A DNA stretch of 64,000 bases. It comes from Eumeta japonica. Lineage: Eukaryota; Arthropoda; Insecta; Lepidoptera; Psychidae. This document shows positions 1-11,880 of this stretch, piece by piece. The notes beneath the pieces are model-generated. The model saw only the letters and a list, made by a program, of their open reading frames with translations. It made no database searches and had not been told where the DNA came from. The position numbers and the translations under genes are program-made. The stretch spans positions 1 through 64,000 of the forward strand of contig BGZK01001613.1 of assembly GCA_005406025.1 (NCBI GenBank), read 5' to 3'. The first letter of the stretch is position 1. Each line of letters begins with the position of its first letter.

Positions 1-1320
1 TGTAGAAGTTTTATTCTCATAATGCACAAAGATGAAAGTTTTTAATTAAATAATAAATTAACTATATTAACTTAAAAACAATTTCAATTTGAAATGCAAT
101 GAATAAAAATACACATTATATTATAAATTAAATGACAGCTAAGAACACAAGTTATTAAAATAAGTAATTAAGTTGTATTATTAAATATTAATAAAAAAAC
201 AAAATTCATTATGATCTTCTTTCTGAGGCTTCTTAAGACCAAAACTAGAATGAATGATTTCATATTAGTTTATGTAAATCTGTCTTTTTAATTGTGAATT
301 CATTGTTAGGTAGAAACTAGAAATACAATAAACATCGAAATGCCTTTATTTTTCATTGTTATCAACAATGTTATAAATAAATTACGGCAATTCTAGTAAG
401 CAAGAGAGGTACCTAGTGAGCTCTCAAACGAAATGTGTAGCAAACGAAAATCACAAAGCAAATTAAATTTTGTCTCATAATTCAAAGTAAAAACCGTGTC
501 AAAAAACAAACAAGACGACAGTTTTTTTAAGATCGTGATGCCACCACGTACAAACTTTCTGGAGGTCCATTAGCAAGGGCGAGGTACGGCGGATGAAGTT
601 ATTAAAAAGATTGTATAAGCAGTGGAGTGGCGTGGTGGAGTGGCGCGTGTTCGATAAAAGCTACGCGGAGTTGGAATATCATGGAAATACTCATTCGTAA
701 AATCGGATCGCGCGGTAAGTCCCGTTCCAATATAAAATCAACCAGAGGGATTCTTTGCGGAATTTGACGTATATTCGAAGAGATTTATCAATATTTAGGT
801 TTTTTTTGTGGATTTGGATACGAGTATTTTTCTATGAAATGAATCTACTTAAAGAGAGACTAATCTTTTTTTCGTAATGTAGGAATCTCCAGTGTAAAAT
901 TAATACTTTCAAATTATTTGTTATCTTCCAGTCTTTCTAGTAGACAGCTATTTATTATATTAATGTTGTTTCCAATGTATCGTAGGCGCTACGATGCATG
1001 CGTGAAGATTAGGAAAACGTGTATTTTTCAAATACGTTAACGGTTCACAAATAGAATTTAAAACTTTTGATTCCTTACAAAGGCGTCAATGAGTCATACC
1101 ACGGAACTTTTAAGCTTAGTGTCGTAAATATAAAAATCGCAATAATAGTCAATTATGTACAAAAATAAAGTGCCATCACAAAACTAGACTGGGATCTAAG
1201 TTACTTCTTCGGAAATCAAGAATTAAAATCTGAACCTTTGTAGAGCCCTGTATTAACGCGATGTATCTACGAGAAGAAAAAATGTCTGTTCATCGGAATC
1301 CGTATTATATAATATTATAT
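1..1320. other. AT-rich non-coding stretch, no gene recognised
   Basis: The sequence is AT-rich with many stops in all frames. I see no transposon or RNA signature. The one noteworthy spot is a moderately GC-rich patch at about 540-720. It ends in a good splice-donor context (CGCG followed by GTAAGT, GT at 715-716) directly after a short open frame that starts with ATG at 681. See the separate candidate exon entry. Confidence 0.6.
681..714 (+). other. Possible tiny 5' coding exon before a strong splice donor
   Basis: An ATG at 681 opens 11 codons (MEILIRKIGSR plus one base) that run directly into a consensus donor, GTAAGT, at 715-720. The sequence just upstream (570-680) is more GC-rich than its surroundings. 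No downstream acceptor can be tied to it, and a donor-like hexamer is expected by chance several times in 64 kb. I list it only as a weak candidate for the first coding exon of a gene with a very long intron. Confidence 0.15.
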
Positions 1321-1860
1321 GATATTATTGGGCACGTCGGCGTTCACTTTACATCGGGACGCGCTTCAGGAATTCGATTATTCAGTCAGCTAAGTTCAGA
1401 ATTTTTATGGATAACGCCATCCGGAGGCGCGAAACACAGCAATCGGATTTTTGTCTTATTTGATCCGCGCGCAGTCGAGGGCGCGCCCCGCGATATACGT
1501 TTCTCATTTTCGCCACTCCCACTTAAAGCTTTCCGATATTCGTCATATCCCGTCGGATGAGGTGCGACGAGCTCCGGCGGCGTCCGACGGCGGGGCGGGG
1601 GCGGGGGCGGCCGGGAGCGCCTTTAAGTTTTAAAGTAACTTTGAAACTAATCGATGCGGTCACCGATGCGGGAAGTTGCGGCGGAGATATTTACGAATAC
1701 GCACACACGCGGGCGGCTGAGGGTGAGCGCGCGTACGAGCCTGCACCACATGCGAAATTTCACCCCTTGCGCCCGGACTCGCCCTCCGTCGAACCAATTA
1801 ATATGGGCGAAAGGGGGTTGTTTAAGAAAACGAGTATCCCTCTCGAAAGCTGAACGTTGA
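1321..1860. promoter_or_regulatory. GC-rich island 1, putative regulatory element
   Basis: This is a sharp rise in GC and CpG, with a G-rich run at about 1590-1610, inside AT-rich surroundings. Overlapping open frames of about 60-100 codons exist but have arginine- and glycine-rich low-complexity content, as expected from GC-rich non-coding DNA. I see no splice structure. Regulatory function is inferred only from composition and from recurrence of such islands across the window. Confidence 0.35.
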
Positions 1861-2570
1861 TATGTTTATAGTGTGGAAATGTATATGCTTAAAGGTAGTT
1901 TATTGTAACATCATATACTCAATAACTTCTAACTGTGTAATGTGAATTCCGTATCGGGCTCTATTTGACAGTTTGAACTCTTAAGCTCAAAGTCGAAATG
2001 GTAATTTAAAACATATATAATTCCTACCACTTAGCAATGTGAGATTTAACTGTTGAAATCACTCTCTCTGTAGAGAGACAGAGAGAGCAATGTAAAAACG
2101 CAAGCCTGAGCGACATCTAATTTTTCTCATAGAAAAAATTTGATATTGTGCGGTGTAATTATAGAGCAGCATAATATAACCTAAGCGGTTATGTTGTACG
2201 TACTAACTTTTTTTTATTACTACAAATTCTTACTAAGTGGAAAAAATCTGCAAGAACAACGTCTATGAATAACATTACACGAAAACAAACCGAGTTTGTA
2301 TTCAGGAACGAGTTTTTTTAACCTATAGTTTTATATGGTATAGAAAACAAAAGTAAACTGGAATTTTTATGCAACAAATGTACAGTATTAAGGAAATAAA
2401 AGTTAGGATATATCAGAATTATTATTAAGTACATACTTTATTATGTGTGATATTATTGGAAAAATTAATTGAGATTTCTAAATTTTGTTTAAATGACGTC
2501 ATTTCAGATTACAAATTGTGCACGAAGTATAAAACCTAACTCGCGTTAAGCAACTTAGTGGTATTACAGT
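1861..2570. other. AT-rich stretch, nothing recognised
   Basis: Short imperfect CT/GA palindrome at about 2042-2088; otherwise plain AT-rich sequence with no supported gene or repeat. Confidence 0.6.
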
Positions 2571-3020
2571 CAATTAATCTATTTTGCGTTGAGGTTGGGC
2601 ATCGGCATTTTTTAAAGCGGTCAGGTAGCTTACGACGTCCGTAACAACGTCAGCGAGTCGTGGCAAACATGGGATAAGTATCGAATGGAGCGCGACGCCG
2701 TAATAATGACGTCGCAGTGGACGTCCCGCCCGCCCCATTGTTTCTCGCGACTTCATTAAGGGTGCGGTCTGCACTTCGTTAGCAACGCGATATCTGCGAT
2801 CTCTCCAGGACGAGACTAGAAGGAGCGGCTCCTTAAAGTTTGCCGCGGAAGGCAATAAAAGTCTCTTCATCCGCGCAGTTATTCTGTTTGTCCGTTTAAT
2901 AAGTGCAACCTTTATCGCTGGCCGCCCGCGCCGGGCCGGGGCGGGCCGGCGCGGAAATAAAGATGACCGGCGTTAAATGAAAAGCGGAAATGCACCCCCG
3001 TCTTCCTCTCGTTATTCACT
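2571..3020. promoter_or_regulatory. GC-rich island 2, putative regulatory element
   Basis: A GC-rich block with a CG-dense core at about 2920-2960 and dispersed CGTC/GACG motifs. A 98-codon minus-strand frame (2574-2870) crosses it but has no recognisable domain and extends into AT-rich flanks. I treat it as non-coding. Confidence 0.3.
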
Positions 3021-3763
3021 GCGATTTTATTGAAAATAAACTTTCCTATTTTCTTTGCGATTTTGATTTTATGTAGCTTGTCTTGGATAATGGTCTGTCT
3101 TGCACGGATTATTAAATTTTAGTCAAGTCTTTTTAAATTTCCCGCTATGAAACTTGAAAAAATACATATGTGTATGTGTGTCAGTGTGTGTATGCGTGAG
3201 CGCCTTATAACTTTCGAATGGATTAACCAGTCGAAATTTCACTTGCAGGATTGTAAAGGGTTACACTCAATCTAAAATTCCTAGGAATTTGAACCGACTC
3301 GGCTAAGTAAACTTTGAGAAATTCAAAAATTAAATATTGAGAAAATGATTTTTTGAAATAATTTTAGACTACTGTACCGATTGATATAAAATCTAATTAG
3401 CTCTTCTTGTCAAAAAAATGTTCCGTCATATCGGTTGATTTCTTCAAGAGCTTTCCAAAAAATATTTCTTTGGAATATTTATTAAGTTACTCTACCAATA
3501 AACTACAAAATTTAATAAGCTTTTTACAAAAATCAACGTATATCAACAAAAAGGCATCAAAATCGGTGGATTTTTTCGAAAATGCCATTAACGAAAAGTG
3601 AGCAGAAAAAGTGTTTTTTAAAAATAGCTTATGAAGTTCTTGTTGGATTGAAGTTTGTTACACAGTCGAACTATTTATGCTTAAAAAACTACGTCGCATG
3701 CCACAAAGTGTATTGACGCATTCAAAAGATGTCGTAGTCGAAGAATTTAAAAGAGTAACGTTT
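3021..3763. other. AT-rich stretch with a short TG-rich patch
   Basis: A TG/TATG-rich patch lies at about 3165-3200. The 64-codon frame at 3407-3601 is built mostly of Lys/Ser/Phe/Asn codons from AT-rich DNA and resembles nothing I know. Nothing else is recognised. Confidence 0.5.
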
Positions 3764-4110
3764 TTAGGGTGCCGTAATAAAAACGAAACCCTTATAGGAT
3801 CACTCGTATGTCTGTCTGTTTGTCCATTTTTCACATTTAATTTGCTCTGAATCTATTGGGCCGATTAAGTTGACAACTGGTATACTGTCTATCCAAACAT
3901 GACGTGTAACGTAAATAATCGATTTTTAATTATGTTTAAAGTAGACAGTTTTAAAGTTATTCAAGAATATAAATGAAAATTTATCATTACCCCATATCTT
4001 CGAAATTACTGAGCCTCAAATGTTAAAAAAATACGCATAATACTTCTTTACTTATAGATTATAGAGAAACCTGTAAGAAGCCAATAGATTGCTTCGTTTC
4101 GGTCCGTTTC
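3764..4110 (+). repeat. Interspersed repeat remnant of the 'AGGGTGCCGTA...TCTGTCTGTC' type
   Basis: It begins with AGGGTGCCGTA, then AAACGAAACCCTTATAGGATCAC, then a TCTGTCTGTCTGT tract, followed by AT-rich sequence containing CCGATTAAGTTGACAACTGG. This arrangement is widespread in moth and butterfly genomes. Related but more decayed stretches occur here at 11375-11480, 26440-26600 and 62700-62800. I cannot assign the parent element class. Confidence 0.5.
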
Positions 4111-5160
4111 AATGTCCAGTATACTCTAGTACTCGCTAAGTACGTGACCGAATAATTGGTGTGCAATTTATAGTTTATTTATTTTTATTTTTGCTTTATC
4201 GTAATAGCAGTACAATATAAATGTCCGTCTTGTCGTTATCATAGTGCACACTTAAGGAAAATAATAAATAAAAATGAAATTGGAGCTTGAGAATCCGCAA
4301 ATGAATGAATGGAAATAATTTCCTTTAAGTATTTAATACAAATATGTTTTGGTGTTATACGGGACCCTCGATGTGCGAGTCCGATTCACACTAACAAATC
4401 TAGATTTCTGAAGTCGAGGAGCTTAAAACGTATGAAAACTATTGCTTGGAGCTCAGAGATCTTGAAAAAAGAAAAGTACTAAAATTCATCTTTTCAGTTC
4501 GAAGAGCTTACCAATTTATTGCTATGTAAATTTCCGAACGCTGTGAGTTCAAAAGTAGCAAGAAGTTTCAGGGATGGCAAGCCGGGTTTTCATATGTTTT
4601 ATGAAACAGTTTTTATATGTTTTACATGTAAGACTGTAGTGGAAACGATTAAGAACGTTTTGATATGATAGTTATAGTAAGGTTAAATATGCAAGTAACA
4701 TGATTCTATAGTAATTTAACAGATCTGCTTAATACCGTGGCTTGTAGCAATAGAAAATATTTAAATTTAAATAAAGGGAAGACATTTATAGATCTCGTGT
4801 TCTTACGGCCTTCGGGTACATTGAAAATGAACTCAATAACAAAAAGCACATTTTTAATCATCATAGACCAATATCAGTTCTCTTGTTCACATTCGATGCG
4901 AGTCGTAAATCGTGGAACGGACGATTTAAATAAAATATATTTTTAAAAGTTTCATTATTCTCAAAAAAATAAAAATCACTTTAGATATTGAATTAACATT
5001 GAAATAAGTTTAAAACTCCTTTAATAACATCTATTTTTAGCGGTTTTTACAAAATTGAATGTAACAATAGTAATACATTAGTTTTAATTCTGTAAGTCAT
5101 TTTGAACTAAGGTATTCCATTCCATCCATTTACAAATATTTTCGTTGTAAATATGAGTTA
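4111..5160. other. AT-rich stretch, nothing recognised
   Basis: No transposon, RNA or coding signal is seen. Open frames here are short and of AT-driven composition. Confidence 0.6.
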
Positions 5161-6100
5161 AGTCGTGTTGAAAAGGCACGGGCCCTGTCCGCGCTGTCGC
5201 CAGTGATGGATGGCCCTATTAACTACGAACAATAACAAAATACAAATGACCTATGAAGTTGTATTCGGCCTCATAAAGCGGGCCCGAGGATCCGGATCGG
5301 TTACGAGCTCCGGCACGATAACGCCGCGTGCGCGCACACGTGGGACGACAGACGCCCGCGATCGGATCGCGTCGGCCGGCGCGCGGCGGGACGGCGCGGG
5401 CGCCCGCCGTCCGGCGGCCCCGGACGCGCCGTCGAATGCGGATCGATGGCCGGCGCGACCGTTTTAATGGCACTCTCGACTCCAAATATACGACACTCGT
5501 TAAAACATTCCCGCCGATGTCGCCCGCGCGGTAGCCGACGCGACGACGATCGTTCGGGTTGTGGTATTTATGTGGGCAATTCGTATTAATCGGTTTACGG
5601 TGCTCTATCGACTACGTACCGGCCTACGCCGCGGCGCCGCCGTGCTTCAGGAAGAAGAATGATCCTCATTACCTGTAACAGAAAATAACTCGAATGAGAT
5701 TCGTTAGCAGTACGCTCATGGAAAGGCATTGGGTGACGTAGACGTAGCGTTTATCGATGTTCGGGCCGTTTACGAAAACGATAATTACGAGCGCGACACC
5801 CTCGAACTCCGATATTAAGATAGAGCACGAATGGATAGTAATAAAATACAAAGTCACCCGTAGGTGACCCGAGGGGCGGCGCGGGCGCGGAGATGCGGCG
5901 AGATAGCTACGGTTTCGTGATTAAACGCCGTCAAATTTCCTTAATGTGGTAACGTAAACGCCCGACGCTGTACTTATTTGTTATAGAGAATAGAGGTGTA
6001 GATCGCGGCGATAGGGGCCGGGCGGGGCCGGGCGGGGCCGGGCGCCGCGGACGGCCGACGCTAATGTGCTTATCGTTTGACGGATTCCACTTCTGAGACA
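5161..6100. promoter_or_regulatory. GC-rich islands 3 and 4, with a 10-bp triplicate
   Basis: There are two GC-rich blocks, about 5165-5660 and 5870-6060. The first contains GCCTCATAAAGCGGGCCC and a CpG-dense core at about 5320-5460. The second contains three perfect tandem copies of GGGGCCGGGC at 6014-6043. Overlapping frames on both strands (for example 5210-5467 plus and 5219-5485 minus) are Arg/Ala-rich shadows of GC-rich DNA. A regulatory role is inferred from composition. Confidence 0.35.
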
Positions 6101-7130
6101 CCTGGTGGTGATGTTATGTTATTGAGTTATTCACTGTAGCGACGGGGCGGTGTGGTGATAGTAAATCAATCTATATTGTATAGTTGTATTGTTATTAATA
6201 GATAAGTGTTTTCGTTGTAAAAAAAAATATTTGTTTAAACGCGAACTTTAAAGCCAATGTAGAGTAAGAAACAATGTAAAATTGAAATTGTCTGTTTTCG
6301 TCTTTTAAAGATAAACTAACTAGTCACAAGAGACTAGGTTTCGTAGCGTGGGTTTTAGCGTAGACTCAAAGCTGAGTTATGAAACCGGCCAAATCATCGT
6401 GAAAATGTCGACCGACCCGAAGTTGAGTCCGTAACTCCTCGCATCGAAAGCGTTTCCATAGAATTTTGGCCACGGACAATGCCTGGAGCCAGCTACTCCA
6501 AAACTAAAAGAGGGATTATGATTTATGCGTGTGTATTCGACTGTGTGTCCCCTCACAGAACGTAACCCATTTATCTAACCGACTTAACATTATGGAAACA
6601 ACGTTAGATTTGTCTTAATCGTCCATATCACGTGTCTCTAAGCATCAGATAACAACACCTGGCTGTAAAAACCAATACTAAAATTATTTTTCAGTGAAAA
6701 GTTGTAGTTCGTTTCGTATTTCCCTCGCTTAACTTCTTCCGTGGTCAAATTTATTGCGACATCACTAAACTTCTACTCACATGTAGTCCGTTTAGTTTAA
6801 GACGTTGTACCGTCGAAAAATAACCAAGTAAACTATCAGCTATACATATATAAAATTATTAGCGGTTTCGTCCAAAGGTTTGAATACATATAAGGTGAGC
6901 TAACACATTTGGTGTATTTAATCTTTTTTAAACAATGCGTGTTGACCAACCGAGCAGTGTCAATTGTTCGAGCATATTCAAAGGATCGTGGAACAATCTG
7001 CCAACAGCATCTAAATGTCGGTGGTTAACGCACGTTTAGATAATAGTTAAATGTTCTGTGCAAATCAAAATCAAAACAAGATCCGATGCGCCGGCTCATC
7101 GTGAACTGGGCCCAATAAATTAATAATTAA
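6101..7130. other. Mixed-composition stretch, no gene recognised
   Basis: Moderately AT-rich sequence without a coding frame or a recognised repeat. Confidence 0.5.
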
Positions 7131-7330
7131 ACAAGTAGAATGATTGTGAACCTCGGCGGTGCACGACGGGTTCATGTCACGCCCACGCTGCGCACCGCGA
7201 TATTCCATATCGTTCACGCTGATCGCCGCTCGCGTCGCTGCTTACGTTCGTTAATAAATCGCCGGTTAAATATGAAACGATATGAACACGGCACGACATC
7301 AGATAACGGCCATTGTTTAGATTAAAAACT
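7131..7330. promoter_or_regulatory. GC-rich island 5, putative regulatory element
   Basis: A short CpG-rich block with embedded AT motifs such as CGATATTCCATATCG and TTAATAAATCGCCGG. Frames of 61 and 90 codons cross it without recognisable content. Interpreted as non-coding. Confidence 0.3.
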
Positions 7331-8930
7331 AAATGAGAGAAAGTGTTTGCATTATTCATGTTTCGGTATTGACTAATATGATCGCTTGTATATTCATAAT
7401 TTGTCATAGATATTATATATGCAAAAATGGTATTCGATATGACAATCAAAATAAAAATCTAATGGTTTGAATTGTCATTAAATGCTTATGATTTATTGTA
7501 TGATAAATCGACGACTGCTTAAGAATTATATATTTATTAGAAATATTAGATGATTTTTTTATTTTCTTATTATTGTTTGTGTATAATTATATTAATTAAA
7601 TAATTCTATTAACTCTTTGATACCTATAGTTAGAGCCTTGTTGCTTAGTTTGACACCAGATGGCGCTGTGTGTGTGCCCAAAAATATTTTATTATTATCA
7701 TCACTATTATCGTCAACTACATCATCATCAGCCTAAATAGTCTATTGTTGAGGAATTGTTCTTCAACAGCGAGCGCTCTAATCATTACGCTAGAACTGTA
7801 CATCAACGATCGCGGTACGAGATCTCTAATATTTATGTTATTGCCGCTGCCCATTATTTGCTTAGATAAAGTTTGTTTGCTTAAAGTTTGCTTTCAACGG
7901 TTATAGGTCAGGCGTCATAGGCGTAGGTGTTTATAAGAATACAATACTCGACAATCTCTCATTTTTAAAGTGCCCTCTTTCGTTTATAACTTAATTTTAT
8001 CATTTAGACATTCATATTTAATATGAAAATAAATAAAGCAAACAGATCGCCTTCAATATTAATGCACGTGCATTCAGCTCACTAACACAAAGAACATTTG
8101 TTAAGGTGCGCGATGACATGTACTAAACTGGTAATGCATTAATATCGAACAATGAAACAGCATCTCAACTATCATTGTGATATGATTTAGAGAGTCCATT
8201 ACCAGCGTCCTATTCGTTACTTACGCCGTGTGAGTCAGCAAGTTCCGCATAATGCCCGTGTGGGGCGCTGCCAAAATTTACAATACCGGGCCCCCCGTAC
8301 ACGCAATTAGAATAAAATCATTATTTTATTTGACAATATTAGAATCGTTTACGCTTTTCCTAAAGATGAAAAGGTGAACGATATGCCGATAAGATTGTGA
8401 CCTATTCGTACCTGAAGTACCTAAATAGTTATGCAGATTTAAGTAAGCAGATATATGTGAAGGGCACATACAATGTTACTTGTTCGTCTAACCAGAGTAC
8501 GTACTTACTAGATGGTGTTATGTTGGGGATATTTCGCGTTCATCTATCTATTGATGAGTAATATTCGCATGTCGCAAGATAAACCTTGTGATGGTGAACT
8601 TGAAGGTACCGTTGTGCATTATAGCAGTTTCGACGTCGATAGCGGTGTCACCCCGTGGGTGACATGCGTACATGTAATTTGATACTTGGACACAAGAGGC
8701 GACGATTTTTAATTTTATTACAAATAATTGATATTTTTCGGCGTTTGTTGGAAGACGGCCGGCCGGTCCCCGGTCTCCCCATCTCCCCAGCGGTACAAAT
8801 GTTTGTCATGCCGTTAACAAGAACACACGTCTTTCACAGTATTGAAATATTAATGTTTTGACTGAAACGTTATGCCCCGTCGTCATAGATGTGAGCATCA
8901 AAAATGAAAATTTAGCATGAAAATATTGCA
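7331..8930. other. AT-rich stretch with a short Lepidoptera-repeat scrap
   Basis: Mostly unremarkable AT-rich DNA. At about 7718-7762 the phrase CATCATCATCAGCCTA followed by TAGTCTATTGTTGAGGAA resembles the end of a very common lepidopteran interspersed repeat (ATCATCATCAGCC ... CTGCTGGACA). The copy is too short and diverged to classify. Confidence 0.4.
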
Positions 8931-9480
8931 CCATTGTGTAACTTTATCACAGCATAAATCACGGCGACATTTTCGTCGCAGTCCGTCCTCGCGCGGGACC
9001 ACTCCCACACCCGCACCCGCTGTCATTCGAAACGTGAAAACGAATTATCCATAGTCGGGTTCACCTTATTGTTTCTCTTTTTAAACTGGCTCTTATTAAA
9101 TTTGAGAGCTCGACACGACAACCCTTGAGATTAGAGGGGAAAGGTTTTATTAGGGGCGACTAACGAGTGCCGATAAGGAGGGGGGCGCCGGCGGCGGCCG
9201 CTCGATCGGAGTGCCATCTCGAGTTAAATGAACACCCAGATGGAGGCACTTCCTATATCGATCGGCGTCTAGATAGAGCGCATTAGGGTATACGTTAATG
9301 AATTGATTTGGCGCGCCTTGTTTTCGCCGCTTATCGCGCGGGCCGGCCGGTGGAGGGCGCCGTTGAGCCGCGATAAATTTCACTCGGAGACTCGCCTTAT
9401 CATTGCACCGTAGGGTCAAAGATTTATGCATTCGCGGAGGGCGACGCTCGTGTTTCGTGTCCGGAGGTCGTGTCCCGGAG
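8931..9480. promoter_or_regulatory. GC-rich island 6, putative regulatory element
   Basis: CpG-rich sequence with motifs such as AGATGGAGGCACTTCC, CGATCGGCG and TTAATGAATTGATTTGGCGCG. A 93-codon minus-strand frame (9150-9431) lacks any recognised domain. Regulatory status is inferred from composition and motif content. Confidence 0.35.
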
Positions 9481-9960
9481 TCTCAAGTATAAAGATGATA
9501 AAGAGATATTTATGATCGCAGGTGGACAAGGTGACGTTTTTACGATTCGCTTTCAATCCGATGGCGAAGTCTCATCGGGCGAAACTGAAACGTTCGGATC
9601 ATGGACGGGGCTTTGTGCTCATCGTATAAAAACATTTGGAAGCTTATATGCATTCGGGACGTTTCGATAAGTTCCTATATGAGGATAGGAAAATTTTGAA
9701 AAATGTTAAATCTCCAAAGAATTGTTGTGGGACAGCAATAGCGTGGGAAAATGACCACGCTGTTTTTGTTTCCGATGTAGTAATTGTTTCATAATTCAAG
9801 ACATACGTACTATGTTAATACGTTATTGTATTTATGACGAATGCAATGGATAGTAGCTATATATGGGCCATTATTGTATAATAATATTAAAAAAACAATG
9901 AAAATAGTTCAACAAATTGTCTTTTTTGTTATAGGAATGAGAAGTGGTCATTTCGTACAT
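9481..9960. other. Transition stretch, nothing recognised
   Basis: Declining GC, then AT-rich. The 66-codon frame at 9470-9670 shows no domain. Confidence 0.4.
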
Positions 9961-11180
9961 ATTGTGTTTTGACGCAGTGCCTATACACGGCCGATGACGT
10001 GTCGCCGCGTACCAAAGAGCCGACACAGTGTCGCGCCCCAGACGTTCGCACGGCCGTCGTCCGCTACCGCACGTGATTTCCTTCGAATCGCTTCGACGCC
10101 CGCCCGTGCGCTTTTATAGATATTTTACGAGCTCCGCCGTTCGCTCTGCTCCGGCCGGGCGGCGGCGCGACTAGATTTAGTCTCCGGTAGTACTTTGAGC
10201 CGTTCTAGAGCCGGGGCCGGTCTAGAAGGAGCAGTAAAGCCGGAGGCGCACGACCATAAAATAAAAAGTGTTTACTCGGCCCGAGATAACCGGCCGGGAA
10301 CAAAGTTCGCTGATAAGTTTTTATTTCCTCGGGGGGAGCGAGATTACGCCCTCAGGTAGAGGCGCCGCGACCGCTCCGGAGGTAGGCGCGGCCGGGGCGT
10401 GGGGGGTCGATTTTTTAAACGGGCTCCTAAAATTTAGGCCGCCGCCTTGAACGATTCGGTTAAATTCGACCGTTTTACTGGTTCGCTCGTGCCCTATAAA
10501 ATTTAACGTTTGAAAGTTCCGAAGGCATCGATCTCGCAATAAAAACATAGTACTGTTCTAGAGTAAAGGAAAAAGAAAACCGAGGCTAAAAAATTGGTCA
10601 AAATTTCGTAACTTTAAAGAATGACTGTCAGTCGGCGTGCTGTCATTTTATTATCTTTACGAAGTATTAGCGGCGCAGGCGCCGGTCGTCAGACGGGGTA
10701 TTGTCGTGTGATGGCGTCACCGTCTCAAAACATTACACAAGCAAAAGAAAAGAATTCGTAAAATTCCCGAGAGAAACGAAAACGGTCTATTCTTCTCGCT
10801 CATTAAGCTAGAAGGACGTCGGCGACGCGAGATAAGTCTTACCTGGGAGGGATGAATCACTTTTAGCGCCTCCGAGAGCGATGGCCGCCCTCAATAAACA
10901 CGTCGTGAATATGAAAAGCGGCAATAAAACATCGTTATTGTTCACTAAACGGTTACGTTTCGTTAAATCATTCGCACGGCGAGCTTAATGAGGCCATCCG
11001 AGTGTTTGCTTATCATATGTGATTTTTTTATTGTCGATAGCGCCGTAAACGTGCGCCGACGCCGACGCCGCCCGGCCGGATAACGGCCAAATTATGGGAC
11101 AGTAATGCTTTTACGATTCTGTTAACATAAACGGCGGACGACAGCCTTCTTCGGGTTTGTCGTCCGGGCCGCCGTTCAGT
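9961..11180. promoter_or_regulatory. Large GC-rich island group 7, putative enhancer cluster
   Basis: About 1.2 kb with blocks at about 9985-10250, 10330-10460, 10640-10720 and 10800-11180. Inside the GC-rich context are AT motifs of the homeodomain/Forkhead kind: CTTTTATAGAT (10111), CAATAAACACG, GCAATAAAAC, TTGTTCACTAAACGG, GCTTAATGAGGCC. An imperfect GC-rich hairpin sits at 11130-11176. No coding frame is convincing. The mixture of GC-rich spacer and short AT-rich sites is what developmental enhancers in insects often look like, but this is inference. Confidence 0.35.
11130..11176. repeat. GC-rich imperfect hairpin
   Basis: The left arm AACGGCGGACGACA (11130-11143) pairs fully with TGTCGTCC and CCGCCGTT in 11158-11176, leaving a 3-nt bulge and a 14-nt loop. 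The arms lie at the edge of GC island 7. It is too short for a typical pre-miRNA, and pairing does not extend outward. Confidence 0.5.
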
Positions 11181-11880
11181 TTTGGCAAGTGGCAAATCTT
11201 GATATTAATTCTAAGACCTGTATGTTTTTGTTGATATACCGGAGCATGAATTTAAGCTTGCACCGTGTGCGCACAAAAGCGATATCGTAATAACAAGCAA
11301 TCTGGCAGTTTATATTGTACGAGCATAGCAATAAAAGTATTACCTTATTAGAGTTCCATAAATACAATGAAAAAAACTCTTGTGTCTGTCTGTTTGTCTG
11401 TCTATCTGTTCGTTGTAGCCTACTTTTTCGGAATCTACTAAAAAAAAAAGTTTAAATTTGGTAGATATATGCAGAATTAAGTCATTCAATGATCGTTCTT
11501 GATAGTTTAGCCTAAAATTTTGAAATATATATAGCTAGTAACACTATGATTTTCAGTAGATACTAATATATATAAAAGTATAAATCATATTCATTACAGA
11601 ATATGTTTTTTGAAATATACGTTTGAGGTCTGCCCTCGACATAAGTTTACATAGAATAATATTAAGATATTTTGGTATAATTCAGATAATATTCCGGTGA
11701 AAAGTAAATTTAAAATTTATAATAAAAGTAATATTTTTATTTGGAGAATATAATTGTTTTATGCCAAAAACTAAGGCGGGTCGTGCGATGTACCCCTCCA
11801 TAGATGAAGATCACAGCATCGATGCCTCGAATGAGCGTTGAAATACCAAAAAGGGACAGCATCGGATCTGTGCCCAATAA
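11181..11880. other. AT-rich stretch with decayed TCTGTCTGTC repeat
   Basis: The patch at about 11375-11480 (GTGTCTGTCTGTTTGTCTG, then TTTTTCGGAATCTACTA) resembles the repeat at 3764. The rest is AT-rich and unrecognised. Confidence 0.4.

Noticed and set aside
5210..5534. Three overlapping open frames on both strands
   Set aside because: All are Arg/Ala/Pro-rich products of CpG-dense DNA, as expected when stop codons are rare in GC-rich sequence.
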